Origin: Aradus depressus
Lineage: Eukaryota; Arthropoda; Insecta; Hemiptera; Aradidae
Direction of reading: 5' to 3'
Assembly (NCBI GenBank): GCA_963662175.1
Contig: OY759218.1
Location: 8,734,001 to 8,798,000, forward strand
DNA length: 64,000 bases
Of the stretch, positions 33,345 through 46,500 are shown piece by piece. A program made the translations under genes and the position numbers. The notes under the pieces are model-generated. The model saw only the letters and a list, made by a program, of their open reading frames with translations. It searched no databases and was not told where the DNA came from. The first letter of the stretch is position 1, and every line of letters starts with the position of its first letter.

Positions 33345-33608
33345 TTTTATTTCAAGCCTAAAACAATGTGACAAGAACACTTTCCCAACAATTCACAGGT
33401 TTTTGAAAATTGGAGCTACACTTCCAGTTCTATAGCAACAAGTGAACGGTCTTTCTCAACCCTTAGACGTATGAAAATCTATATCAGAAATAGTGCTAGC
33501 CAAGACAAATTGAATGGATTAGCTCTGATGTCAATACACAGAGACATTTATCTATACCCTGTAACAGTTTTAAACAAGCTTGCACGAAGACTTGAATTAT
33601 TTTTTTAA
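33345..33608 (+). pseudogene. hAT-type transposase C-terminal (dimerisation) fragment
   Basis: The plus strand encodes NTFPTIHRFLKIGATLPV, then after a one-base frame change ATSERSFSTLRRMKIYIRNS, then KLNGLALMSIHRDI, and a stop at 33606-33608. The ATSERSFSTLRRLK / LNGLALxxIHRDI pattern is the hAT-family C-terminal dimerisation domain found in ZMYM1-like proteins. The catalytic part is missing. CAGGCGCGTACCTAGGGGGG at about 33166 resembles the element's terminal repeat, so this is an internally deleted copy. Confidence 0.8.
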
Positions 33609-33654
33609 TGACCCCATTACAATTTACTAGGTATGTATACAAACACACACATAC

Positions 33655-34200
33655 ATAGAACACTATGGTCGCTAGATGTGATCTCTCGGACGCTCCAGCC
33701 ACCCTCAGCCCGGTATAGGCCACTCGACACCAAAGTGACGTCTATGTGAGATTCTCCATTGGGGCCACGGAAGGTGGGCGAGGAGTGACGGTCATTAACA
33801 ACGCGTAGATCATGGCGGGCGATGAAGTCCAGCTGTCTATCGCCCCGGCGGTCGTTGCGAACCATTAAAGTCGGCCATGACCAAAACATTGCGCCAGGTG
33901 GCCCAGATGTCGCTCTATGTTTTTGGGTTGGCGTGCCTGATACAAGCAACAGCTATATGGCTAGTGGATAGATGGTGGAGTGCCATCACGTCCACTTGGG
34001 GGGCCGCTCACGACGATCGCTTCCATTGGACGATCGTCGTTCTTGTGAGTCAATGATAATTCTGTGGCTAGTACCAAGGCCTACCACGCAGCCTCTGACG
34101 CAGTAGGGCTTCTGGAGAGCTAATACATCAACACTCTCGCCAGTCACCAAATGCCGCAGTTCCTCAGCCACAATCCTGCGCCTGCGCATGTTGTGGTGCT
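33655..34200 (-). pseudogene. Non-LTR retrotransposon endonuclease domain, broken
   Basis: The minus strand begins at about 34195 with HHNMRRRRIVAEELRHLVTG and SVDVLALQKPY, the N-terminal strand and helix of the APE-type (EEP) endonuclease of R1-clade elements, normally 'LQEPY'. A second frame carries DFIARHDLRVVNDRHSSPTF, SHIDVTLVSSGL and the catalytic SDHSVL near the end. The frame change between the two parts, the Glu-to-Lys change at the catalytic LQEP site, and the abrupt end near 33655 show it is a dead fragment. The RT is absent. Confidence 0.75.
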
Positions 34201-34279
34201 ACAGGCGGAGGCCTCGCGCATCCTACCCGCCATAATCGGTGCGTGAGACTAGGACCTCTAAGGCAAGAATGTATTTGGA

Positions 34280-35440
34280 TGGTAACTGTATTCATAACCT
34301 TCCCCCAACAACATTAAACTAAATTATTTAAATTTCAAGTGGAGTGGCTTGCTCCAGGACATCCTTTGCTCTCTCCCGTTATATCGTATGGACAACCCTT
34401 TTTTTCTCCGGATAGTTTTTCTGTTATTTAAACCTTTATTTTAGTGAGACAAAACTTTATCACCTCTAAAACTGATTTAACTGCCTTGAAGTGTTCGTCG
34501 TCATAACAGATGTCATCACAATCTCATTTTCCAAAAAATATGATTCCTTGTTTTCTCCCAACATCATCCATATGTAAGAAAAGTTGGCTCAAAATTGACG
34601 TTTCTTTTTAAAATTTAATAAAAAAAAAAACGAGAATTCATGAGGCCTTATACAACATGCTTAGGCCCCATAAAACAAGGGTGGAGAGAGAGAGAGTGTG
34701 AGAGGGGGTCAGTGAGGGGCATGAATAAATTCTTAAATAACGTGTTTCTCAATTTATTTATGCCTTAAATTATTTTTTTCTTTACACCCAAGACTTGTAT
34801 TAATTCTAGAAAATATGTAATCCTGAGTGCTTGAATAAATAAATTCAATTAGAGGAAAAATTGAGATATTCAATTTATTCAAGATTCATGCTTATGACTA
34901 ATGAATAAATTGTTTTTTCTTTACTTTTCATTTAATCCAAATCATTTATTCAGGCAATCAACACCAGGATTATTTTCCTTCGACCTTAAAGAACTAATGT
35001 AAGTTTTAGGTGCCAAAAAAACATAATCTTTGATGTTAACAGCAAGAGGAGTGGGAGTGTCGGCTCATAATCAGAGGAGTGTCCGTCTTTGGAAAGTGCT
35101 GCACTTGTCGTTCGTTACCAGCTTGCCGACTACCAACTAGCTCAGATGAGAATTGAACGGTGAAATGAAAAATAAACAGATTAAATAATAAACAATCGGA
35201 GGATTACGGTAATCCGAAAGTCGCTACGGTAATCCTATCTTTTATCAGGATAAGTTCATCAAACCTAATATCCGAGTTAGTAGCAAGTTCGGGAGGCCCA
35301 TGGGCGATGTCGCCTCAGTGTAAGGCCGCCCCAACGATGACAATCTGAGACATCAAGACTCTACACCTTATTGATTAAGTTGTATTGTTATCATATGTAA
35401 GTTAGACTGCGGGCCAGTCGGAGTGAGGCTGACAGATGGA
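34280..35440. other. Intergenic stretch, nothing recognised
   Basis: AT-rich with simple sequence; no supported gene or full repeat. Confidence 0.45.
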
Positions 35441-35459
35441 TCCTTCCACTCACAATGCT

Positions 35460-35522
35460 CCCCCCCCCCCCCCCTCCCCCCCCTCCCCAACAAATCCTAC
35501 TTCACCCCCCCCCCCCCTCCCA
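35460..35522 (+). repeat. C-rich tract with tandem AACAAATCC / ACAGACAAATCCCACTTCACC units
   Basis: Poly-C runs of 13 to 15 alternate with a roughly 45-bp unit duplicated up to about 35560. The open frames across it are low-complexity artefacts. Confidence 0.75.
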
Positions 35523-35939
35523 CACAGACAAATCCCACTTCACCCCCCTCACTTCTGTTTGCTCATGTCGTTATCTCTACTTTTCTCCTGCCTACATCCT
35601 CCATGTGAGCCAGATTCCTTTCTTGCGACCTAAACTCCAACTATTGAAATAAATGAACTGATGTTTGATGTGTTTTTGACCTGTCTTTATTCAATGTATT
35701 TATACTTATTTGTTTAATGAAGTTTGTCTCTTAAACTTCTAAAGGCTATAAATAAAGTCGAAAAAAAGTCGTCGGTAAATTACTTCCCCAGCTCTAATTA
35801 TTCATAATCAATCATGTTTTCACTCTCCCTCTAAACCCTTATCCCCTTCGATTTGGCTGATGTTCCGAAACTCAGTGCTATTAAGTCTCCTATACTTGTA
35901 GTCCAAATACGGTTAAAATCTGTTCAGCGGTTTATTGAC

Positions 35940-36330
35940 AAAAGCAATTCTCTTCGCAGGCAACGACTAGCACCGCAGCTAGGATGTGCTGGGAAACGGG
36001 AATGCCCGCTGAACGACGGGCCTAGGGTGGAGTTGATACGCCGGACAGGATCGTCCCTGGGACTGAACCTTCGGAAGCTGATGAATGAGGCTGATTACCC
36101 AGAATTCAGTCGATTCGTCGCCTCCTGGCGTAAGTTAAAGAAGGCAGTATAACTTGGTTCCGGGGATGACCGGCCCACCTGCGACCATCCTCGGCGCAAC
36201 GCAGCCATGAAACATATGTAGATGCCCTGAACCCGAGCTCCCTCGGGAAACGCCGATAAGGTAGGTTGGAGGACCTAACCGATCGCTCCGGAGAGTGGCG
36301 GGGTTCTACAACAGGCCGTAGTACCATAAT
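35940..36330 (+). mobile_element. Possible 3' end of a non-LTR element
   Basis: A GC-richer block with an open frame ending at 36152 (GSSLGLNLRKLMNEADYPEF part) is followed by AATATAGTTGAATAAAAATA. Composition differs sharply from the flanks. The family is not recognised. Confidence 0.3.
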
Positions 36331-36444
36331 ATAGTTGAATAAAAATAAAATATAATTATAATCAGACCTATTTCACCTCTACGAGGCGGACGGGTGGTGT
36401 GGCCCCACAGGGGTCTGGAACACCCGAAAAAAAAAAGAAAAAAT

Positions 36445-36540
36445 TAGGATGTGCTGAGCAACGCTGGCACGTCAGATGGTATGTACTGGGCAACGACTGG
36501 CACCTCAGCTAGTATGTGCTGAGCAACGACTGGCTTTTTG
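36445..36540 (+). repeat. Minisatellite, about 36-bp unit
   Basis: Units like CAGCTAGTATGTGCTGAGCA followed by ACGACTGGCACCT, about 2.5 copies. It matches the longer array at 52785-52985 and a single unit near 35965. Confidence 0.8.
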
Positions 36541-36549
36541 CTTTGAACT

Positions 36550-37589
36550 ACACCACCTTATGGTACATTCTTCGGGACGCTGAAAGACTGTTTGTATTTG
36601 TCCTATCTCGAATTTATTTATTGCATATTAGATGTACCTTTCAGTTTCCTCCATAACTTTTCTTAAAATATAAGTCGTATCAAGTAAAATTTAGTTGGGC
36701 CCAGAAGTAATATGGTTTCAGTTTTCGTTCTATTTCGGCCAAAATCGAATCAAATCTTCATTAGAACAAGTAGTATGGGCATCTCAAAGTTCAAGTTTAT
36801 TGCTACAGCCGTTTCTGAGTTAGGGCGCTCACAACGTTTCAGTCACTTACAGATAGTTATTATTGGGAAAGTGGCCAAATCATGTTCATGAACTTCAAAC
36901 GTGAAATTCCGTTAAAATTCGATCTTGAATTCTACAATACGCCCTTATACTAAGATTTAAGAAAGTAAAAAAACAGAATCGTACTTCATTCATGACTGAT
37001 ATCAATTTAATAATCGACCTGAAAAACACAGTTGTGACTTTTTTCGAAAGGACTTGCGTTTTGTTGACCCGGGTGTGAGGTTCTTTGACAACATTTGCAA
37101 GCTTCCAATGATTAATTTTAAGGGGGGCCATGAAAACTTTTGCCTAATTGTTTACCCCATTTATTGAGATTTTTTTTAAAAATAAAGTAAAAAGGTTTTC
37201 TCAAATAAAACAAATTAAAACTTTAATAAATTCTTTTCTTCAATTTATTCGTTTTTAAAAATAAATATATGTATATATGTAAAAAAAAAATTAAATACAA
37301 TACGCTTTATATCACAAATTAATTTACTAATAAAAAAACTAAAACCAATAGAATACTTATAATTTAATAATCTCACCAAATAAGTGAACGTTCAAGTAGC
37401 ACAGCCGAAACATTATTTACATAATATGATAGAATAAAAGTCTAAATGTCAGTCAGCACATTACATGTTCATATTCCAATCATAACATTGCCGAGTTAAG
37501 GAACAAGAGCTCATCTCCCACGTGGTATTATTTTCTTTTAGCTTAACATTCATTGGTTCTTTACACCACACATATAATACACATATAAT

Positions 37590-37637
<48 letters not shown>

Positions 37638-38200
37638 CATATTTTTCTATTTGAATTTTGATTTTTCGACCATACCATTGCAAAGGATCAAGTTGAAATT
37701 AGGTTGATAGTAAAAAACAAATATTTTGGAAAATTGTCAATAAGCTCTTTTCTCAACTCGGCAGAACATAGTTAATATAAAAAATATCAATAAATATATG
37801 CAACCTGAGCAGTAAGTATAGTATTAAATTGTACATGATTGAAATAAATGATCAATAAGATAGGAAAATGCTAAAGAAAAACAAATCTAGGCAGTCCTTT
37901 ATTGAGGAACCAACAAGACAAAGGCTACTTCTTGTGGAGTCTTTTTACCAACATTTGTTATTAGAATAGTTACCAACTATAAATGCATAAAAAATCTATC
38001 TAAAATATTCACATTCAGCTTATTCATAATCAATCATAAATACAAGCATATCATATCAATCCATATTAAAAAGTGTTAACGAAATTACTCGGAATTATTG
38101 GATGAGGACTCGGAAATACAAAATAAATAAATCATCGACAATGAACATCCCCACAACGAATTAATCATTTAAGTTCAAAACCAATTTTGGGTTAAAAATC
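36550..38200. other. Intergenic stretch
   Basis: 36680-36900 holds a member of the unclassified repeat also seen at 21190 and 26750. A (TA)n microsatellite lies at 37590-37637. No gene. Confidence 0.5.
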
Positions 38201-38209
38201 AATACTTGT

Positions 38210-38370
38210 CTTACATAAGGGCATCTGAACCCTCATACTAAATTGTGTGTTGATGCATGCGCAATTATTACATTAATTACATCGGCAATTATTAAGGAAT
38301 TTGAGTCGAGCCACCTTCTCTGATCTCCCGTTTCCTTTCGACCGATTTCATGGAAAATCAAAAGATGTCC
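38210..38370 (+). repeat. Modular repeat family, single module
   Basis: Contains AATTACATCGGCAATTATT and the pyrimidine-rich stretch with CCTTTCGACCGATTTCATGG. Confidence 0.6.
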
Positions 38371-40200
38371 TTCTGTCTGGAACCATCCCAGTGACTGATG
38401 TATCTTCCTGTTGTGCTCTTTCTCTCTCTCTGCTCTTAATAGTTACTGCATATTTCTTGTTGAGATTGATGCATTGCACCATCTCATCTGCAATGCATCA
38501 ATCTAAACAGGAACCAACTCTTTGATTCAATTTCATGTCTTGATAAAAAAAATTCATTTACTAGCCATGATAAAATACTTCCTAATGCATTTGTTATCAT
38601 CCACACAAGTTTGTCCGTGACCAGCAACAGACAAACAGTATATGACATGACCTGCAACAAGTCGTGAACAAAAACGTTCATGAATCAACAGTAGAACATC
38701 TGAGAGTTCTAATACATTAGGAACTAGGCACGTCTCAATATTTCATGTCATTATAAATTAATTTTCAACTAATACAAAGAAACATTTGTGAAATTCGTTG
38801 TTATGCATTACAATATAAACATTACTTAGAAATATTCCCTTAGTAAATTCATTGGTTCATTTTTGAGGCGCTGTAACTTCGGTCATATTGGTTCTATCTC
38901 AATTCTCGCATACCGAGCGACCTTCAAGTTGATAGAATCGTTATTGAGTTAGAGCGCTGACAAAGTTCCAATATCACAGAAAGACATCATCGCGAAAATA
39001 GTCAAGACGTAATCAGTATAAAATACCTTGAAATATTTTACATCTGTTATCAGTGACAAGGAATCACAAAAGCAAATGAGATGAATTTGATTCCAGTGTT
39101 GTTCGCTCAGTGAGTAAGCTGAGATAATTTATGAATATAATCTACAGTATTCGTTTTAAATAAGGATTGAGAACAATGACGTTTCTTTTTAATATGTAGG
39201 TCTTCAAAGCAAAATACAAAGATTTACCATCAAAACAAGATAAAACAAATATAACTTAGAAAATTATAAGTGTGGTGTGATCCAAGTAATCTCGGAATAA
39301 AAATATCTCTCATATATATATATATATATTTATTCCGAAATTACTTAGCATGGATCATACCACACTTATACTTTTCTAAGATGGATGGAACACTTTAAAA
39401 TAGATATTATACATAACTGAGACCTTCCAAGTAATCCTGTCTTAGAAACAATTAGACAAAAAAAAGTTTTAGTTTGTTTAGTAAAACATTACGTAAAATC
39501 AGCCTTTTTGAAACTATTGCAAAAGTCAATATGTATAATGTACCATCAGATAAAGATATATATAAAAAAAAATGTAATAATAAGTTATTTTATGGGAGAA
39601 GTGAGCCGCACTAGATATATGTGTCTCATTTCTAAAAATATAACGCTATTCAATCGTCCAGTTTTTGTATTACATTTGTTTTATTTCTAGAAGTTTCGCT
39701 GTTAATTTACCAAGTTAATCACTTATAATTTCATTCATAATTGATTTTTTATTCGAGAGCATTATGCTTCTTTTATTCTACACATTTTTTCTCGTTACAT
39801 ATTTCTATTTTATTTATTCTTTTCCCCGTATAAGTTTTAATAAATTCTGTATTGTTATACATTTATTCGCGGGGAAAGTTTGAAAAAATCAATTGATTCT
39901 GGGAATATTCCAAATATTTTATTCATTTAAAAAATTTCAAATTTGTTTCACCTTATCTTCAGTAAATAGCTCATACAGAATACTAATAATCCAGCTGTTT
40001 TAATTTCATTAATAATATTATTACAATGCCAGTTGTTTTTGAGTTGATGGTTAACGCACAGACTCGAACTTTTGTGCACATCTACAACATACAAACACCC
40101 TTTCATTATAATGAGAGAAAAAATAAAAATAAAAAATAGTTTCCGCGAACCTATGACAATAGCTTCTCGGGGGGTCGGTTTCAATTTACACTCTTTTGTT
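38371..40200. other. Intergenic stretch between repeats and the Atxn7 3' end
   Basis: 39254-39380 is a foldback: about 50-bp arms starting CTTAGAAAATTATAAGTGTG, with TTTATTCCG closing around a (TA)n loop. Otherwise no recognised feature. Confidence 0.5.
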
Positions 40201-40202
40201 TA

Positions 40203-40208
40203 TTTATT
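40203..40208 (-). terminator. Candidate polyadenylation signal of Atxn7
   Basis: AATAAA on the minus strand about 185 nt after the predicted stop codon. Confidence 0.35.
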
Positions 40209-40392
40209 AAGTTAAATCACTAGTAGTTTATATAGAAAATAACACTGTTACAGAATTAGTTCATAAAATGTGTAATGGTGAGAACACAAACTTCCGTGTT
40301 CTATTTCTTTTTATAATTACATTTAAAAGATAATTTGAAAAACCAATTTACAAACCTTTCTAGATCCACCCAACCTTGAGTTACTTAAACTG

Positions 40393-40500
40393 CTACTTAG
40401 TGGAGGTTTTTTGTATATAAAATAGCCCTGTTGAAGAAATGTTGAACTCGGGAGACAATAGCTGAATTTTTTCTTGAATCCTGAATGGCTTTAGTTGTAA
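40393..40500 (-). CDS. Atxn7: Atxn7 exon 11 (terminal, tentative)
   Basis: The acceptor TTTGTTTTAG follows a long pyrimidine tract. Phase 0 from exon 10 stays open for 35 codons to a TAG at 40393-40395. It lacks a recognisable conserved motif, so a different last exon is possible. Confidence 0.5.
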   Translation of the reverse strand, partial: LQLKPFRIQEKIQLLSPEFNISSTGLFYIQKTSTK

Positions 40501-43500
40501 CTAAAACAAAAAAAAAAAAAATTAAAATAATAAAAAATACACTACGTAGACACTTTTTTACCATTTAATATGATTACTTCTAAACTGAGCCCGAGATGGA
40601 AGGAGTATCCGTACTGTTCAACATATGTAACGAATCCCCCACAATGCACTCGGCTCCTTGTTACATGAGAGACGGACGGGGCTAGAGTGGGGTCCTCCTC
40701 ACTACTCACCGTTGTGGGGGCTCCGGCGGGTATATATATAGTGCGTTCCCAGCACTCACTTCACTCCTCTCCTCCCGTCCGCTTAGCTAACCCTGTATGT
40801 TGTCCTAATAAATATGTATCTTTCTCTTATTTCTATAATAATTGTTCTTTTTTCTCCTTGAACCGCGCCATCACTACTTTTCCACCTTACATCCCGGAAG
40901 CGTGCCTACGTGCTGGCCACATGTGACCTCTGGATCGAGACGCGCGAGCTGGTCTCTCGTGTCCCGGTCAACCTCCTCACTCCGCTTGTGACACCCGCTG
41001 GTCCCGGCTACTCAAGTCATCGGTTGGTTCCTCGTGCACGGGTACACATCCTTATTCCTAAAGTCGGACTGGCCCTCCACGGAGCCTCCAGCTGGAACCT
41101 GGGACTCCTCACTTTCCCCCTCCTTACCTGTCCTACCTATCGCAAGACCTAAGGAGTGGATACGGGAGACACAACCTACCGGGCTGTGTGTGTAAATACC
41201 CGTAATTCCGCAAAATACTTTTCCACCCCGGATATGCAAATAATATGCGGTCAGTTTTTTTGCGGACATCCTTTGTACATATACAGGAGGTACACAAGTC
41301 TAATTCTTAAAATTAATACTGAGTCATGGTTTAAAAAATGCATTCTAGAAGATATTCAAATCCCCCGAACAATCCATCGAAACTAATTTATAAATAATTT
41401 TAAAAGTAAAAGAACTAAATGGCAATAAAAAATATTGGAAATTCCGGCCTTTTTCATTAATTATTTCTGCTTAAACAATCAAAGAAACTTTAAATATTTG
41501 ATTTTAATTTTCAAATACAAAAGTTAGACTTTACAAATTTTTGAGAGAAGAAAAATCTAACTTTATCTCACTATATCTTGTGAATCAAAGAATATTTGTA
41601 AAAACGGTTTGTTGTTCTGAATTCAGATGAAAAACTTCTGAACTCAGAAGACAAAGTCCTATAACATAGACAAAAAACAATATGTTGAAAGAAAACTCAC
41701 TACAACTCACACAATTCATTTTACCCATTAAAACTGAAGATTTTTAAACTTTTAATAGCAACCCATGAACGCTGAAAGGATTCCCCAAATATGTAAAATT
41801 TGGGCATTTGAAGTCGTTTAGAAGTTATCATAAAGTTGGCCGTCTTATTTGGAAAATCCGGTATATATTTGTATTTATTGTTTAATTTAAATAAATATTC
41901 TAATTGATATTACCTGTTGAATAACTGGAACTTGTTGAACGGTTACAGGAAGAGGACCTGAGGCAGTGACGTAGTGGACTCGAGGCGGAAGCACCCTGAA
42001 GGAGTTACCTCGAGCCGCATTTAGGGTGGTTTGGATCGGAGCAACTGAAATGTAATACATATAAATATATTAGTTAGTTATGTCTGTATCCCTCCCCAGG
42101 TTTGCAATATTTAAAATTAGGGAAAAATAATTATCTGTATCTGTCCCTTAGAAGGAGAAGAGCCATTCCCACTTTCCTCAAAAATGATTGATTCCATCAT
42201 AATAATTTACGACAAATTTACACTATTTTTTTTCACCTGTTGGTCTTGAAATATTTTTTTATCATTTCTAATATCCGAATTGTTGATCCTAACTTTCGTT
42301 TTTCATGTTACCATATTTAATGTATTTATTACTTTTTTTCTAAATTTCGTACACTGTGACTTGAGGAAGAGGACGTAAGAACGTTCCGAAATAATGTTGA
42401 GGGAAGTCGAAATTCCTTCGTGTAAATAAAAATTCAGTATTTGGTCAGATCAGACATTTAAAAACGTTTTTAGTAACTTATGTTTTTATTGAAAAACAAC
42501 GAACAGATGGTCAATGGACTTCTCTTAGTTATAATATTATATATGTTGTTTCTATTATAATTTTTCACAACTATTAAAAATGTGAATACTGTCTAAAATA
42601 TACAAGTGCTTTTTTCCATGGCATATTCATTCATAACTCAGATCTCCAGTTCATCAATGGCGCTGGATTTTTTTTGGAGTTAGTGTTTAGTTCGTTTTTT
42701 ATTTACAGGACAGAACCTCGATTTCCTCAACATTGTAAAGATGCTGTCAACCAATTCTCCCGCAATATCATTGTGAAAAAAGACAATTCTGAAAGAATTA
42801 TAAACATACAATTATAATATAATTTATCATAATTAAAAACTGTATCCATTGTATTTATTGGTATTATTATGTGTATACTCATTTATTTTTCATTATTTAT
42901 TTATTTATTTTATTGTATTACAGCCATTAATAATCACAAGTATACCTGAGATCTAATAACTGTTGATGTATGTAATTTATAAGCTACCTTGATATATACA
43001 TGTTCATAACTTATCCTCCTATTACCATGTTATGTTTTAACGGAAATAAATATTATTACACACATTTTTTAAAGGTGTTTTAAAAATATTATAGCGAAAT
43101 GTATTATAATCAGGTATTGAAAGATTCCGTGGGTGAAGATTCTTTTTGTGATCACAAATATATCCTGACTACCCATCATTACACTTCTTTTAATACCCCA
43201 CTCAACTGCATCCGCTAAAACTATAAAAATAAAACCCCTCCGTTATTGACGAGTTCGGAACTTAAAGCAAACCAGTTACATGTTGTTGAATGAGTTTTTC
43301 TTCGTATTTTCAAGTGTAATAAGCCTTTGCCACGGCAGCCATATTGAATATAAAATTTCTAGTAGCGTCTGGAGAGAGTATTACCTTGACTGCAGTCAAG
43401 CAATCAACAAATCACTTTTTAGTCATTATTAAAATATTTGGTTTGCACATAAGGATATTAAATAAAAGTTGAAAAAACCAACTGCTCTTCTGTATTAATA

Positions 43501-46500
43501 TATATTGTATTGTAGAATTCTATTTACTTCACAGGAAGTAGCTAAAATTCTTACAAAGGAACACCTTTCGCTCACCGGCTTAGAATTTCGGATAAGACTT
43601 GGGAAATTAACGAGAACAATTGATTTTCTGGTACGATTATGACAAAAGCATCAGAATAATATCCTAAGTGAGGGAAAAAAAGTTTCAGGAGCAGCCTGAG
43701 TATAGTTTGCGATACACCCTTCTTTGTTTCGTAGCAACCGTTTTAGAGGAAAGTGGGTGGGGTGGTTCTTGGAAGATGGGACCCCTTATATAGAATAATA
43801 TAATATTGTGACGTAATACTGACCCAACTGATTTGGACCAGAAAACTGAGTAGTCGTCTGATAGATTTGCTTGTCCAACATATTTGAAGCAACTTCTATC
43901 TGCATTATATTTGACTCTGAATCCTTTTTGTCTGAGCTAACTACACTAAACATTCCCTCACGTCTCATCACTTTACCCTGATGCTGAGGAATATTTAAAT
44001 AATTATTTGATCTCTTAGAAACAGAATTTTTATTAACAGAGATTAAATGTGTGTTGCTGAGTTTCTGTTGTTGCGTTTGGTTAGAGAGTGGCATGAGGAG
44101 ACTGGTCGCCTGTTTAGGAATGATGGTTGCTATCGCTTTCTTTCCTCCGGGTCTCAAGTCAACTTGTATTTTTTTATATTCCGGCTGGCTGTTGTACACA
44201 TTATTGTCTTGAACTTCAGATGTGTAATCATTAGCTGATACATTCCCATTCACAACAAAAGAAGATGGATCATCGAAAATAAGAGAGGTTTCACTCGGAA
44301 ATACAGGTTTTCTAATAAATTTTGGAAAATTGTTATTGCAGTACAAGAGACCACCGAACATCCTGTAGCCGAGCCGGTACTTCTGCACACCTTCCGCCTA
44401 AAAATATATTAATCAGTTAAAATGATACATATTGCATAATATAATAAGTTATAAGTTTATTGTATTATATTAATAAGTTATAAGTATAACTGTTAAAAAT
44501 TATATTAACATCAGCTGAACGAATTGATAAAACGGGTCCATTAACCCGGATAAGGCTGATTTTTTACTTCCCCAGCTAAACGAAGTATAGGGGAAGTTAT
44601 GTAATCGGCCAGAAATTCGAAGCGGAGTTTGCAACGAAAATTCATGTTTTCCGAACTACTGATTTAAAAAAAAAAACTGTCTGTGAGTGTGTGTGTCTGT
44701 GAATACGATAACTCATTCTATCGTGAGTATGAATGAATCGACAGAAAATTTTATTTGGGTATTCAGAACCCTCCTAGAACACAACTATTGATTTTCAGCT
44801 ACATCGGACAAAGGGAAGAGGGGGATTAGGGGGAGGCTTAACACAAACATTCTAATAATTACCTTTGTAATGAATGTATTGACACCAAATTTCATATATA
44901 AATTCGAAGTCCCCATATAACTCAAACCTACACATATTCTATTAATTTTTCCCACCACGCTCTTAACGCCTTATTACAAGGTCATAAGTTTGAATTGCTC
45001 CTCCTAGAAAATCACAGTTTTTGAGAGTTATGTCGCTGTTGCAGCAAATGAGCGATATGTTCCATAACTCAAACCTACACATATTCTATTTATTTTTCCC
45101 ACCACGCTTTTAACGCCTTATTACAAGGTCATAAGTTTGAATTGCTCCTCCTGGAAAATCACAGTTTTTGAGTTATGTCGCTGTTGCAGCAAATGAGCGA
45201 TATGTTCCATAACTCAAACCTACACATATTCTATTTATTTTTCTGACCACGCTCTTAACGCCTTATTACAAGGTCATGAGTTTGAATTGCTCCTCCTGGA
45301 AAATCACAGTTTTTGAGTTATGTCGCTGTTGCAGCAAATGAGCGATATGTTCCATAACTCAAACCTACACATATTCTATTTATTTTTCCCACCACGCTCT
45401 TAACAACGCCTTATTGGCCATTTTATAAAACAAAATTCGTTATTTCCTCATTTTTATCAAGTGTTTTACATCATATTTGCAAAAAAATTAGGTATTATTA
45501 TAGAAAAATAATTATAGTAATTCTCACCGTATAATCAGAAGATTTACAATGCAATAATCTATGCCCAGCAGCTCGGTGACTTTTACGAAACGTGGCATTT
45601 TCTTTGGAAGCCCGGGAAGGGAATGAGTTCCTGAAGGATGGTGAAGGTGAGTAAGTTGTGGCGGAGGCGGTGGCTGGGGTGGGTGCTGCGGTGGGGGCGG
45701 TGACTGGAACGGATGTTGCGGTGGGGGCGATAACTGGGGGTGGGGCCGTAACGAGGGGCATCTTCACCCGTGCCTCACTCCCCTGCTGTCCCTCGTCTGT
45801 TTCAAGCACAACACTCAACTCTGATTTCATTGATTTGTTCTGGAGTTGACTCAGAATGTTAGGATTTTTTATGGACACAGGAAGACTTAAACGTGGTCTC
45901 TCGTTTGATAAACGTTTTGAAACCTTATTCTTAACATCCAGTGATTCAGTCTGAAAAAAGTAAACAACACTAGTAAAACACGAATGACACCGAGGGTACA
46001 TTTGAATAGGCCATGGTTTCGACCGAAAAAATAAAATAAAAATAATAGGAACAAAATTTTAAAAATGAGGGAACATTTATTTCTCCTTTTTAATTCGAAT
46101 TTGATCTCCTACTTCATTATGTACGAAAAAAACGTTCATTTTCACAAAATTTTTTGACGCAGGGCGGCGTGAAAAGAAACTTTACAATTTTTTCTTTTCT
46201 TATCCAACGATATTTTAAAAATAACTCAAAGGGCGCCGGTAGCTATGGTATGCGTGCTTGCTTACTGAGCTCAAAATCGCGGGTTCGAAACACGGCCGAG
46301 GCCCTTGGTTTATTTGATCTGGCAGAATAAACTTAAGCACGCCGTCCTTCGGACGGGACGTTAAGCAATGGTCCCGAGCCTGTACGATGTCAGGTACTCG
46401 TCAAGGACCCCAACCCTAGGTGAATAAAAATTTAGTGTTGGCAAAATTTAGGACTCCCACTGTAGAGTCGGGCTCATGTCCACCAGAGCGACGAAAGAGC

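Noticed and set aside
45658..45849. Plus-strand Val/Gly/Ala-rich frame
   Set aside because: Reverse strand of the Pro/Ala/Thr-rich low-complexity stretch of Atxn7 exon 8.
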